64,000 bases of DNA from Actinoallomurus purpureus (GTDB lineage: Bacteria > Actinomycetota > Actinomycetes > Streptosporangiales > Streptosporangiaceae): NCBI RefSeq assembly GCF_024055795.1, contig NZ_JAMXMY010000011.1, forward strand, positions 124,001 through 188,000, written 5' to 3'. The notes beneath the pieces are model-generated. The model had not been told where the DNA came from. It ran no database searches and saw only the letters and a program-made list of their open reading frames with translations. Each line of letters opens with the position of its first letter. The stretch's first letter is position 1. A program made the translations under genes and the position numbers. This document shows, piece after piece, positions 9,938 to 17,401 of this stretch.

Positions 9938-11866
9938 GTGCGGATCTCAGCACGGCGAGGAACCCTCGCCACGATCGCAGTCGCGGCCGCCCTCGCGGCG
10001 ACCGGGACCCCCGCCGCCCACGCGGCGAAGAAACCGACGATCAAGGTGTCGGGCGGGCAGACCCAGCCCGTCTTCTCGTACCAGAACGCCATCCGGGAGT
10101 TCGTCCGGGTGCAGTCGAGCGTCGACGCCGACGGTGACGGCAAGAAGGACCTGATCCGAGTCGACATCATCCGGCCCAAGGAGAGCGACGCCGGGCTCAG
10201 GGTGCCCGCCATCATCGACGAGAGCCCGTACTACGACAACGCGGGCCGGGGCAACGAGTCCGAGCGCAAGAAGTACGACGCCAGCGGGAACCCGGTGAAG
10301 TTCCCGCTGTTCTACGACAACTACTTCGTGCCGCGCGGCTACGCCGTCCTGAACGTCGACATGGACGGCACCACGAAGTCCGACGGCTGCCCCACCTCCG
10401 GGGGCGCCTCCGACGTGCTCGGCGGCAAGGCCGTCATCGACTGGCTGGGCGGCCGGGCGAAGGCGTTCGACGCCCAGGGCAAGCCGGTGAAGGCCACCTG
10501 GGCCACCGGCCACGCCGGCATGATCGGCAAGTCGTACGACGGCACGCTCGCCAACGCCGTGGCGGCCACCGGCGTCAAGGGCCTGGACACCATCGTGCCG
10601 ATCTCCGCGATCAGCTCCTGGTACGACTACAGCCGGATGAACGGTGTCATCTGGTTCAAGGGCGAAGAGGACGGCCTCGCCGAGTTCGTCGACACCGACC
10701 CGCCGGCCAAGTGCGCCGCCGTCCGCCAGAAGCTGGCCCAGGGTCAGGACGACGCCACCGGCAACTACAACGCGTTCTGGCACGAACGCGACTACCGGGT
10801 CGGGCCGATCGCCGACGCGGGCAACGTGCACGCCAGCGTGTTCGCCGTCCACGGGCTGAACGACCTCAACGTCAAGCCCAGCCAGTTCTCCACCTGGTGG
10901 GCGGCGCTGGCCAAGCGCGGGGTGCCGCGCAAGGTGTGGCTGTCGCAGTACGGCCACGTCGACCCGTTCGACTTCCGCCGCGACGCCTGGGTGGACACCC
11001 TCCACCAGTGGTTCGACCACTGGCTGTGGAAGCTCCCCAACGACGTCATGAAGCAGCCCCGCGCCGACGTCGAGGTCGGGCCCGACCAGTGGGCCACCCA
11101 GGCGGACTGGCCCGCGCCGCGCACCCGGCAGCTCGGTCTGCGCCCGCAGGCGGACGGCACGCTCGGCGTGAAGGCCGGGGCCGGGGCCGGCACGTACACC
11201 GACAGCAAGCAGGCCGAGAGCGACGACGTGTCCGACCCGACCACGGCCAAGCCGTACCGGCTGGCGTACACCACCCCGCCGCTGAAGCGGGAAGTACGCC
11301 TGTCCGGCACGCCGGAGGTGAGCCTGAAGCTCAAGCTCGACAAGCCGACGGCGAACCTGGGCGCGCTGCTCGTCGACTACGGCACCGATACGCGGGTGAA
11401 CTACCTCGGCGCCGGGTCGGGCGTGAAGACGCTGGCCACGGAGGACTGCCACGGTGAGAGCACGGCCGACGACGACTCCTGCTACAAGAAGGTGGTCACG
11501 GACACCGTGACGTCGGACGTCAACGTCGTGACCCGCGGCTACCTCGACGCGCAGAACCGGCACTCGCTCAGCCACCCGTCGCCGCTGACGCCGGGGACGA
11601 GCTACGCGGTCCGGTGGGACACCCTGCCGCAGGACTACCGCTTCAAGGCCGGGCACCGGCTCGCCCTCGTCCTCATCGGCACCGACGCCGACACCCAGGA
11701 CGACGACGCCACCGGCGCCGCCGTGACGGTCGACCTGGCCGGCAGCAGGATCACCCTCCCGGTGATCGTCGGCGGCACGCCGTCGGAGTCGGCCTTCTCC
11801 GCCGAACAGAAGTGGCGCGGCCCGACCCACGTCGTACTGCCCGAGCAGCCCCACCAGTTCCACTGA
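9938..11866 (+). CDS. Secreted Xaa-Pro dipeptidyl-peptidase (peptidase family S15)
   Basis: 642-residue serine peptidase expected to remove X-Pro dipeptides from extracellular peptides. A signal peptide (MRISARRGTLATIAVAAALA, cleavage near AHAAKK) directs export. The catalytic Ser199 sits in MIGKSYDGTLANAVAATG, the S15 nucleophile elbow. A later FAVHGLNDLNVKPSQ and YGHVDPFDFRR supply the Asp and His regions. The C-terminal third (about 400-640) is the beta-jelly-roll domain of X-Pro peptidases (YRLAYTTPPLKREVRLSG). The start is the GTG at 9938 with CAGGAGG about 7 nt upstream. It stands alone. Length and domain order are normal. Confidence 0.9.
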   Translation: MRISARRGTLATIAVAAALAATGTPAAHAAKKPTIKVSGGQTQPVFSYQNAIREFVRVQSSVDADGDGKKDLIRVDIIRPKESDAGLRVPAIIDESPYYDNAGRGNESERKKYDASGNPVKFPLFYDNYFVPRGYAVLNVDMDGTTKSDGCPTSGGASDVLGGKAVIDWLGGRAKAFDAQGKPVKATWATGHAGMIGKSYDGTLANAVAATGVKGLDTIVPISAISSWYDYSRMNGVIWFKGEEDGLAEFVDTDPPAKCAAVRQKLAQGQDDATGNYNAFWHERDYRVGPIADAGNVHASVFAVHGLNDLNVKPSQFSTWWAALAKRGVPRKVWLSQYGHVDPFDFRRDAWVDTLHQWFDHWLWKLPNDVMKQPRADVEVGPDQWATQADWPAPRTRQLGLRPQADGTLGVKAGAGAGTYTDSKQAESDDVSDPTTAKPYRLAYTTPPLKREVRLSGTPEVSLKLKLDKPTANLGALLVDYGTDTRVNYLGAGSGVKTLATEDCHGESTADDDSCYKKVVTDTVTSDVNVVTRGYLDAQNRHSLSHPSPLTPGTSYAVRWDTLPQDYRFKAGHRLALVLIGTDADTQDDDATGAAVTVDLAGSRITLPVIVGGTPSESAFSAEQKWRGPTHVVLPEQPHQFH

Positions 11867-11881
11867 TCACCACTTGACGTC

Positions 11882-11910
11882 ATCCCCCGCCTTCAGTGAA
11901 GGCGGGGGAT
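11882..11910. repeat. Right-end hairpin of a decayed IS605/TnpB element
   Basis: ATCCCCCGCCTTC (11882-11894) pairs perfectly with GAAGGCGGGGGAT (11898-11910) around a 3-nt loop. It lies 13 bp beyond the stop of the tnpB remnant on the minus strand, where IS200/IS605 elements carry their 3' structured end. It could also act as a terminator for the X-Pro peptidase gene, whose stop is 16 bp to its left. Confidence 0.6.
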
Positions 11911-11923
11911 TTCAACCCGGTCT

Positions 11924-12394
11924 CTACCCGGAGGTGAGAGCAGGTTGAGGTTCGCGGTTCACGGCCCCGCCTGGTGGCTGGAGGGCTCCCCGCGCTGTCA
12001 CGGCACGTCCTGCCGCGATGTTCTTGGCCGCGTTCACATCAGCGTGATCGGTGTGCCCGCAGGCGCGACAGCGAAAGACCGCTTGGCTCTCACGGCTCTC
12101 CGCTGCGCAGTGCCCACAGGCATGACAGATCTGAGATGTGTACGCGGGATTGATCTTTTCCACCCGGCCCGGCGCCTTCTGCTCCAGGCGGTTCACCAGC
12201 AGACCCCAGCCGGCCGCATGGATAGAACGGTTGAGCCCGGCTTTGGCTCGCACGTTCGTGCCCGGCGCGGACGCCCGGCCCGGCCGCCAGTGCTGATGCT
12301 GCTCAACCGCGAGATTCCACACATATCGGGCTTGCGCGCAGTGCTCCAGCAGCGCCTGCTCTTGAGCGGGCGTGGGCGCAAGCCGGAACCGCAT
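11924..12394 (-). pseudogene. Internally deleted TnpB (IS605 OrfB-type RNA-guided nuclease remnant)
   Basis: 156 codons remain of a protein normally about 400 residues long. The N-terminal helix-turn-helix segment (MRFRLAPTPAQEQALLEHCA, YVWNLAVEQ) is joined in frame to the C-terminal part (GLNRSIHAAGWGLL, NPAYTSQICHACGH, a second CxxC in FRCRACGH, and HADVNAAKNI). This keeps the zinc finger and the last RuvC Asp but deletes the central region with the first RuvC Asp and the Glu. It cannot be an active nuclease. The reading frame is intact, so a short product might still be made. No tnpA gene is nearby. Confidence 0.85.
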
Positions 12395-12445
12395 GCCAGC
12401 ACGCTAACCACCACCACTGACAATCTGAGGCGGGAGCGGCGTTTC

Positions 12446-12471
12446 CTCCCCGGCCTGAAGACCGGGGGCTC
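12446..12471. repeat. Left-end hairpin of the same decayed IS605/TnpB element
   Basis: An imperfect stem with CCCCGG opposite CCGGGG, centred on CCTGAAGACC, lies about 55 bp upstream of the tnpB remnant start on the minus strand. Together with the hairpin at 11882-11910 it brackets the element at roughly 11.88-12.47 kb. Hairpins of this sequence style are typical of IS200/IS605 ends. Confidence 0.5.
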
Positions 12472-12491
12472 CATGCCCGCGAAGCAGATGA

Positions 12492-12525
12492 AGCGGGCCT
12501 CAGGACGATCGTCCCGAGGCCCGCT
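12492..12525. terminator. Long stem-loop between the TnpB remnant and the SDR gene
   Basis: AGCGGGCCTC (12492-12501) pairs with GAGGCCCGCT (12516-12525), and the inner GGACGATCGTCC (12503-12514) is itself palindromic, giving a long near-perfect hairpin. It is a probable terminator. No gene is supported in the rest of the 12395-12733 gap apart from the left-end hairpin and the SDR promoter. Confidence 0.5.
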
Positions 12526-12696
12526 CACGTTCGGCTGGCCCTCAGTCGAGGACGTTTTCGACGGATCGGGCCGTGGCGGCTTGCCGCCCCCTCCCCGTTA
12601 CCTTTTTCACGTCCCCGCCGGGTGGTGGGGAGCCAGGTCACCCGGCCCGGCATGGCTCAAGCCCCCTGTCGCTCGCATGATCCGGGAGCGGCGGGC

Positions 12697-12727
12697 TTGA
12701 CTTAGAGCGCGCTCTAAGTCGTTGGAT
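12697..12727 (+). promoter_or_regulatory. Promoter with a 22-bp perfect palindrome upstream of the SDR gene
   Basis: A -35-like TTGACT (12697-12702) overlaps a perfect palindrome at 12699-12720; its half-site reads GACTTAGAGCG. A weak -10-like TTGGAT (12722-12727) follows at 19-bp spacing and ends 6 bp before the ATG at 12734, so the transcript is probably leaderless; no Shine-Dalgarno site precedes the ATG. The palindrome resembles TetR-family operators. A repressor bound there would cover the promoter. No TetR gene adjoins. Confidence 0.6.
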
Positions 12728-12733
12728 CTTCCC

Positions 12734-13456
12734 ATGACAGCGAAAGTGGCCCTGGTCACCGGGGCGAACAAGGGCATCGGGCTGGAGATCGCCCGCGGAC
12801 TGGCCCGGCTCGGCTGCGGGGTGGCGGTGTCCTCGCGCGATCGGACGCGCGGGCAGCAGGCGGTCGCCGCCTTGGGCGCCGAAGGCGGCGAGGTCCATTA
12901 CGTACGGCTCGACGTCACGGAGGAGTCGTCGATCGCCGAGGCCGCGCGATCGATCGGCGATCGCTTCGGCAGGCTCGACATTCTGATCAACAACGCCGGC
13001 ATCACCGATCACGCCGAGAGCAGGCCGCCCAGTGAGACGGGCGTACCGGCGATGCGGGCCGTCTACGAGACCAACGTGTTCGGCGTGGTGGCCGTCACGA
13101 ACGCGATGCTGCCGCTGCTGAAGCGTTCGCCGGCGGCTCGGATCGTCAATCTCTCCAGCGGCCTGGCGTCGATCACCGGGCACGCGGCTCCCGACTCGCC
13201 GTTGCCGTACTACCTCGCCTACGGATCGTCCAAGTCGGCCCTGAACGCGATCACCGTGCAGTACGCCCGTGAGCTGCGGGACACCGCGATCAAGGTCAAC
13301 GCGTGCGCGCCCGGCTTCTGCGCCACCGACCTCAACGCTCACCAGGGCCACCGTACGCCCGCGCAGGGCGCCAGGGTCGTCATCGACCTGGCCATGGTCG
13401 GCGAGGACGGGCCCACGGGCGGCTACTTCGACGAGAACGGCGCGCTGCCCTGGTGA
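12734..13456 (+). CDS. Short-chain dehydrogenase/reductase
   Basis: 240-residue classical SDR oxidoreductase. It has the cofactor loop TGANKGIG (about residues 9-16), an adjacent SSRDR that favours NADP(H), the structural INNAG, a catalytic Ser in VNLSSG, and the active-site YGSSKSALN (Tyr-x-x-x-Lys). The substrate cannot be deduced; the carbonyl-reductase-like subgroup fits the TGANKGIG loop. The ATG at 12734 is preferred over a TTG at 12722 because the N-terminus then starts at the first beta strand. Expression is probably controlled through the palindrome immediately upstream. No partner gene is adjacent. Confidence 0.88.
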   Translation: MTAKVALVTGANKGIGLEIARGLARLGCGVAVSSRDRTRGQQAVAALGAEGGEVHYVRLDVTEESSIAEAARSIGDRFGRLDILINNAGITDHAESRPPSETGVPAMRAVYETNVFGVVAVTNAMLPLLKRSPAARIVNLSSGLASITGHAAPDSPLPYYLAYGSSKSALNAITVQYARELRDTAIKVNACAPGFCATDLNAHQGHRTPAQGARVVIDLAMVGEDGPTGGYFDENGALPW

Positions 13457-13579
13457 GGACCAAGGGAGCCGCGCGGAATGTTCGGTGAACAGCCGCTCTG
13501 GGCGGCGTTCTCCGGCGTTAATGGCGTTTCGCGACCGCGATGGCCGAGCAGTCCGCGCGCGTCCTCGGAGGGGACGGTC

Positions 13580-13996
13580 TCAGCCGAGGCGGTCCAGGAG
13601 CCAGCGGGGGCCGACGACGGACGCGCCGGCCGACTCGGCACGGCGGCGCAGTTCACGGTCGGCGGTGACGACGGTCCGGCGCTCGCCGGCCTCGGGCGCG
13701 GCGAGCACGGCGATCGTGTCGTCGCCGCTGCCCGGCGCGGCCACGACCCGTACGCCGGGCACGCCCTCCACACCCCGGGCGGCGCCCTCGACGACCAGGA
13801 TGATCTCCGGGTGCGCCACACCGGCGTCGTCCCCCGGCAGGCCCTCGACGCGCTGAAGGGCCGCGAGCCGGTCGCGCAGCCGCGCGGCGGCCCCGGCCCG
13901 GTCCCGCCACCAGCCGTCGGGCCGGCTGCCGACGACATTGGCCGCGTCGACGATGAGCACCGGCCTAGTGGCCGCGGGGTCCTCGTCCCGATCCAT
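13580..13996 (-). CDS. Stand-alone NYN/PIN-like domain protein
   Basis: 138 residues that align along their length with the C-terminal half of the NUDIX fusion next door. The first strand (RPVLIVDAANVVGSRPDGWW) carries the acidic motif expected of NYN/PIN-type nucleases. A second acidic segment is HPEIILVVEG, a third VVTADRELRRRAE, and it ends in PRWLLDRLG. The fold suggests a metal-dependent RNase or a nucleic-acid-binding domain; activity is inferred. ATG 13996 is used, with GTG 13999 directly before it. It is probably a tandem duplicate of the fused domain. Confidence 0.6.
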   Translation of the reverse strand: MDRDEDPAATRPVLIVDAANVVGSRPDGWWRDRAGAAARLRDRLAALQRVEGLPGDDAGVAHPEIILVVEGAARGVEGVPGVRVVAAPGSGDDTIAVLAAPEAGERRTVVTADRELRRRAESAGASVVGPRWLLDRLG

Positions 13997-14301
13997 CACA
14001 TGGCCACCATGCCCCATCGCGACCCCGCGAACCGGAAATCGGCGGCCACGCCACGCCGAGCCGAGCCGGACCGGCCCGCGGCGGACGATCTCGGCTCGTT
14101 CCGGCCGTCGCCAGGGCGGACCGGAGCGCCCGTACGCCCCGTGCCACGGCCGCAGGCGGCCGCGACCGGTTGTCAGCGGTCTGGACGAAACGCTCGGTGA
14201 AGCGCCACAGCGGAAAAGGATCTGAGGCGGTTGTACCGGTTCGCGGTCGCGATCGCCGAGCATTCCGCACGTCGCTGCCGCGTGCGGCCGGCGGCCGAGG
14301 C
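13997..14301. other. Gene-free gap between the two NYN-domain genes
   Basis: No convincing gene is present. The stretch from about 14249 to 14301 (GCGATCGCCGAGCATTCCGC) resembles 13535-13580 on the far side of the stand-alone gene. This suggests the duplication that produced the two NYN domains included their 3' flank. Confidence 0.4.
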
Positions 14302-15135
14302 TCAGGCGAGGAGATCGAGGAGCCAGCGGGGGTCGGCGACCGACGCGCCCGCCGCCTTCGCGCGGTCTCGCAGCGCCGGGTCGCCGGTGACGATGACGCG
14401 GTGCTCGTCCGGGGCGCCCGGGATGGCGAACCGCGCCCACTCCTCCGGGTCTTTCGGCACCGTCACGACCCGCACGCCGTCCACGCCCTCGACGGCCGGG
14501 GCGGCGCCGTCGGCGGCGATGACGATCTCCGGGTAGGACAGGTCGGCGGCCGCGCCGGGGAGATTCGTGACGGGACCGAGGGCGGTGAGCCGGTCGCGCA
14601 GCCGGGCCAGGTCGGCCGTGCCGTCGGTCGGCCGGTCGGCGTCCGGCCCGTCGAGACCGGCGGCGTCCACGACGAGCACGGGCCGGACGAGCGCGGCGCG
14701 GAGCCGGGACCAGCCGTCGGCGAACGGCGGGAAGAGCTTCTTGCGCGGCACCTCGTCGACGTGCACCCAGGCGACGGCGGCGGTCTCGAACGACGCCCGG
14801 CGGACGGCGGGCCGCTCGGCGACCGACGCGATCACCGTCTCGTACGACCAGCCGCCGTGGTGCTCGCCGATGATCCCGTGCACCCGGACGACGGACGGGT
14901 CCAGGGTGCTCTCCTCCCCGGCCTCCCGCAGCGCGCCCGCGACCGCGTCCTCGTGGCTGTGCCGCGCGCCGCCGAGGAGTCCCCACGTGCCGCCGCCGAT
15001 GGACAGGAGGGCGCGCTTCTGCAGGAGCACGTGCGGCTCGGGATCCCGGTGGTACAGGAGCAGGCCGGCGGCGCCGTGCCTTCCCCAGTGGCGATGACCC
15101 TCGTCGCACTCGGCCCAGCCGTCCCCGTCACCCAT
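14302..15135 (-). CDS. NUDIX hydrolase fused to an NYN/PIN-like domain
   Basis: 277 residues. The N-terminal NUDIX domain (about 1-145) begins MGDGDGW and contains the Nudix box GARHSHEDAVAGALREAGEES, in which the usual Gly after the EE pair is changed but the REAGEE metal ligands remain. The C-terminal part (about 155-277) is the NYN/PIN-like domain: VLVVDAAGLDGPDADR, SYPEIVIAADG, VIVTGDPALRDRAKAAG and PRWLLDLLA. The combination suggests cleansing or processing of a nucleotide or RNA end, but the substrate is unknown. The ATG at 15135 is chosen because longer frames add residues not typical of the family. Confidence 0.75.
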   Translation of the reverse strand: MGDGDGWAECDEGHRHWGRHGAAGLLLYHRDPEPHVLLQKRALLSIGGGTWGLLGGARHSHEDAVAGALREAGEESTLDPSVVRVHGIIGEHHGGWSYETVIASVAERPAVRRASFETAAVAWVHVDEVPRKKLFPPFADGWSRLRAALVRPVLVVDAAGLDGPDADRPTDGTADLARLRDRLTALGPVTNLPGAAADLSYPEIVIAADGAAPAVEGVDGVRVVTVPKDPEEWARFAIPGAPDEHRVIVTGDPALRDRAKAAGASVADPRWLLDLLA

Positions 15136-15218
15136 ACCAGTGAGAGTAACGGGCAGGTGGGGACGGGCCAGGCCGAAAACCACGCCTACGACCGGGCTGA
15201 CCATCGGTTTTTCGGGCA

Positions 15219-15247
15219 TTGACGCGGCCCGCCCGGGGGGTTAGCTT
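15219..15247 (+). promoter_or_regulatory. Predicted chitinase promoter
   Basis: TTGACG (15219-15224) and TAGCTT (15242-15247) are separated by 17 bp, a good sigma-HrdB-type arrangement. Transcription would start near 15254, right at the palindrome that follows. Confidence 0.55.
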
Positions 15248-15254
15248 CCGGGCA

Positions 15255-15279
15255 ACTGAAAAGAAACCTTCTTTTCAGT
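15255..15279. promoter_or_regulatory. Operator-like palindrome at the chitinase transcription start
   Basis: ACTGAAAAGAA (15255-15265) and its exact reverse complement TTCTTTTCAGT (15269-15279) are separated by 3 bp. It begins about 8 bp after the predicted -10 box. Palindromes with GAAA/TTTC cores upstream of glycosidase genes are commonly bound by LacI-type or related repressors, so substrate-induced derepression is likely. The regulator is not identified. Confidence 0.6.
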
Positions 15280-15323
15280 CGGTACGGCGCCGTGCTCCTC
15301 CCCGCCACTCTGAGGAGCCGAAC

Positions 15324-17309
15324 TTGAGACGGACCATCCTCCGGCTCGTCGTCGCGTTCGCGGCGACGGCCCTTCTCGCCCTGCCCCACTCCACTCCGTA
15401 CGCCCACGCGGCCACCACCCCCACCGCCACCTTCACCAAGGACTCCGGCTGGGGCACCGGCTACCAGGGCAAGTACACGATCACCAACGGCGGGTCCACG
15501 ACCCTCAACGGCTGGAAGGTCGAGTTCGACGTGCCCGCCGGTGGCTCCGTCGGCTCGTACTGGGACGCGCTGATGACCCAGAGCGGCACCCACTACACGT
15601 TCACCAACCGCGACTACAACGGCACACTGGCACCGGGCGCGTCGGCGAGCTTCGGCTGGCTCGGGGCGCCCGAGTCGGCGACCCCGCTGAACTGCACGCT
15701 GAACGGGCAGCCCTGCACCGGCGGCGGAGGCGGCGGGAGCGACACCTCACCGCCGACGACGCCGACCGGCCTGCGCGTCAGCGCCACGACGTCCGGCTCG
15801 ATCAGCCTCGCCTGGACCGCGTCCACCGACAACGTCGGCGTCACGGACTACCGGGTGTACGAGGGGTCCACGGTGGTCGCCACGACAACGACGACCGGCG
15901 CCACGATCAGCGGGCTGGCCGGGAGCAGCAGCCACACCTACGCCGTCACCGCGAGGGACGCGGCGGGGAACGAGTCCGCCAAGAGCGCCACCGTGACCGG
16001 CACGACGCAGCCCGGCGGCGGTGGCGGCGGCACCTACCAGAAGGTCGGCTACTACCCGCAGTGGGGCATCTACGGCCGCAACTTCTGGATGAAGAACCTC
16101 GACACGACCGGCGCGGCCGGGAAGCTGACCGTGCTCAACTACGCGTTCGAGAATCTCGACCCGACCAACCTGACCTGCCTCGAGACCACCAAGAGCACGT
16201 CAACCAACCCGGCGGACCCCGACCAGGGCACCGGGGCCGGTGACGCGTACGCCGACTACGGGGCCTCGGTGTCGGCGGCCAACAGCGTCGACGGCGTCGG
16301 CGACACGTGGGACCAGAAGCTCAAGGGCAACTTCAACCAGATCAAGAAGCTCAAGGCGAAGTACCCGAACCTCAAGGTGCTCGTGTCGATCGGCGGATGG
16401 ACGTACTCCAAGTTCTTCTCCGACGCCGCCAAGACGGACGCAGGGCGCAAGAAGCTCGTCAGCTCCTGCATCGACATGTTCATGAAGGGCAACCTGCCGG
16501 TGTCGTCCGACGGGACCGGCGGTACGGGGACCGGCGCGGGCGTGTTCGACGGCATCGACGTCGACTGGGAGTGGCCGGGCAGCCCGGACGGGCATCCCGG
16601 CAACCACTACGACGCGAGCGACAAGGCGAACCTCACCGCGCTGCTCGCGGAGTTCCGCAGCCAGTTGGACGCGCTCGGCGGCGGGCACCTGCTGACCGCC
16701 TTCACGCCGGCCGACCCGGTCAAGGTGAACGCCGGCTGGGATCTATCCAAGATCTTCAGCTCCCTCGACTTCGCCAACGTGCAGGGCTACGACTTCCACG
16801 GCGCGGGCAGCGACAACTCCTGGGAGCCGAACCGCACCGGCCACCAGGCGAACCTGTACGTCGACACCGATGATCCGTACTCCACCCACTTCAGCGTCGA
16901 CTCGGCCGTCAAGGTCTACACCGACGCCGGGGTGAGCACCCGCAAGATCACCATTGGGATCCCGTTCTACGGCCGGGGCTGGCAGCAGGTGGCCGACGGC
17001 GGCAAGAACGGCGAGTGGCAGGCGGCGAACGGCGCGGCGCCCGGCGACTTCGCCGAGGAGGCGGGCACCCGGGGCTACAAGAACATCGCGGCGAACGTCC
17101 CGAACTGCACCGTCCAGCATGACGAGCAGGCCGTCGCGACGTACTGCTACACGGGCGCGAACGGCCAGTGGTGGTCCTTCGACGACCCCTGGTCGATCGG
17201 CAAGAAGACCGACTACATCAAGTCCAAGAACCTGCTCGGCGCGATGATCTGGGAGATGTCCGGCGACACCGGCACCCTGATGACCGCCCTGTCCGGAGGA
17301 TTGGGCTGA
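15324..17309 (+). CDS. Secreted GH18 chitinase with CBM2 and fibronectin type III domains
   Basis: 661-residue extracellular endochitinase. Order: signal peptide to about 31 (cleavage near AHAATT), CBM2 at about 33-133 (GWGTGYQGKYTITNGG, then LNGWKVEFD and FTNRDYNGTLAPG), Gly linker, FnIII at about 147-230 (TPTGLRVSATTSGSISLAWT), Gly linker, GH18 barrel at about 240-660. The catalytic motif is FDGIDVDWEW with Glu416 as proton donor; NVQGYDFHGAG and GAMIWEMSGD are the other substrate-binding elements. The start is an unusual TTG at 15324, supported by GAGGAG 6 nt upstream and the signal peptide. The operator-like palindrome suggests repression. A strong terminator follows. Confidence 0.95.
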   Translation: MRRTILRLVVAFAATALLALPHSTPYAHAATTPTATFTKDSGWGTGYQGKYTITNGGSTTLNGWKVEFDVPAGGSVGSYWDALMTQSGTHYTFTNRDYNGTLAPGASASFGWLGAPESATPLNCTLNGQPCTGGGGGGSDTSPPTTPTGLRVSATTSGSISLAWTASTDNVGVTDYRVYEGSTVVATTTTTGATISGLAGSSSHTYAVTARDAAGNESAKSATVTGTTQPGGGGGGTYQKVGYYPQWGIYGRNFWMKNLDTTGAAGKLTVLNYAFENLDPTNLTCLETTKSTSTNPADPDQGTGAGDAYADYGASVSAANSVDGVGDTWDQKLKGNFNQIKKLKAKYPNLKVLVSIGGWTYSKFFSDAAKTDAGRKKLVSSCIDMFMKGNLPVSSDGTGGTGTGAGVFDGIDVDWEWPGSPDGHPGNHYDASDKANLTALLAEFRSQLDALGGGHLLTAFTPADPVKVNAGWDLSKIFSSLDFANVQGYDFHGAGSDNSWEPNRTGHQANLYVDTDDPYSTHFSVDSAVKVYTDAGVSTRKITIGIPFYGRGWQQVADGGKNGEWQAANGAAPGDFAEEAGTRGYKNIAANVPNCTVQHDEQAVATYCYTGANGQWWSFDDPWSIGKKTDYIKSKNLLGAMIWEMSGDTGTLMTALSGGLG

Positions 17310-17314
17310 CTCCC

Positions 17315-17345
17315 GTGGGCCGGTGCCTCAGAGGCACCGGCCCAC
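17315..17345 (+). terminator. Chitinase terminator
   Basis: A perfect 15-bp inverted repeat, GTGGGCCGGTGCCTC at 17315-17329 with its complement at 17331-17345, starts 6 bp after the chitinase stop. Confidence 0.75.
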
Positions 17346-17401
17346 CCGGCCGTACGGGATCGATGCGGCACGTCCATCGGTGAGCGGCATAGGGTTGGCT
17401 C

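Noticed and set aside
9947-11863. Minus-strand open frame of 638 codons
   Set aside because: Antisense to the X-Pro peptidase, which carries a signal peptide and the S15 catalytic motif.
13580-15109. One long minus-strand frame spanning both NYN-type genes
   Set aside because: Only its last ~138 codons match the NYN domain. The upstream part is out of frame with the NUDIX protein and is Arg/Ala-rich noise, so the gene starts near 13996.
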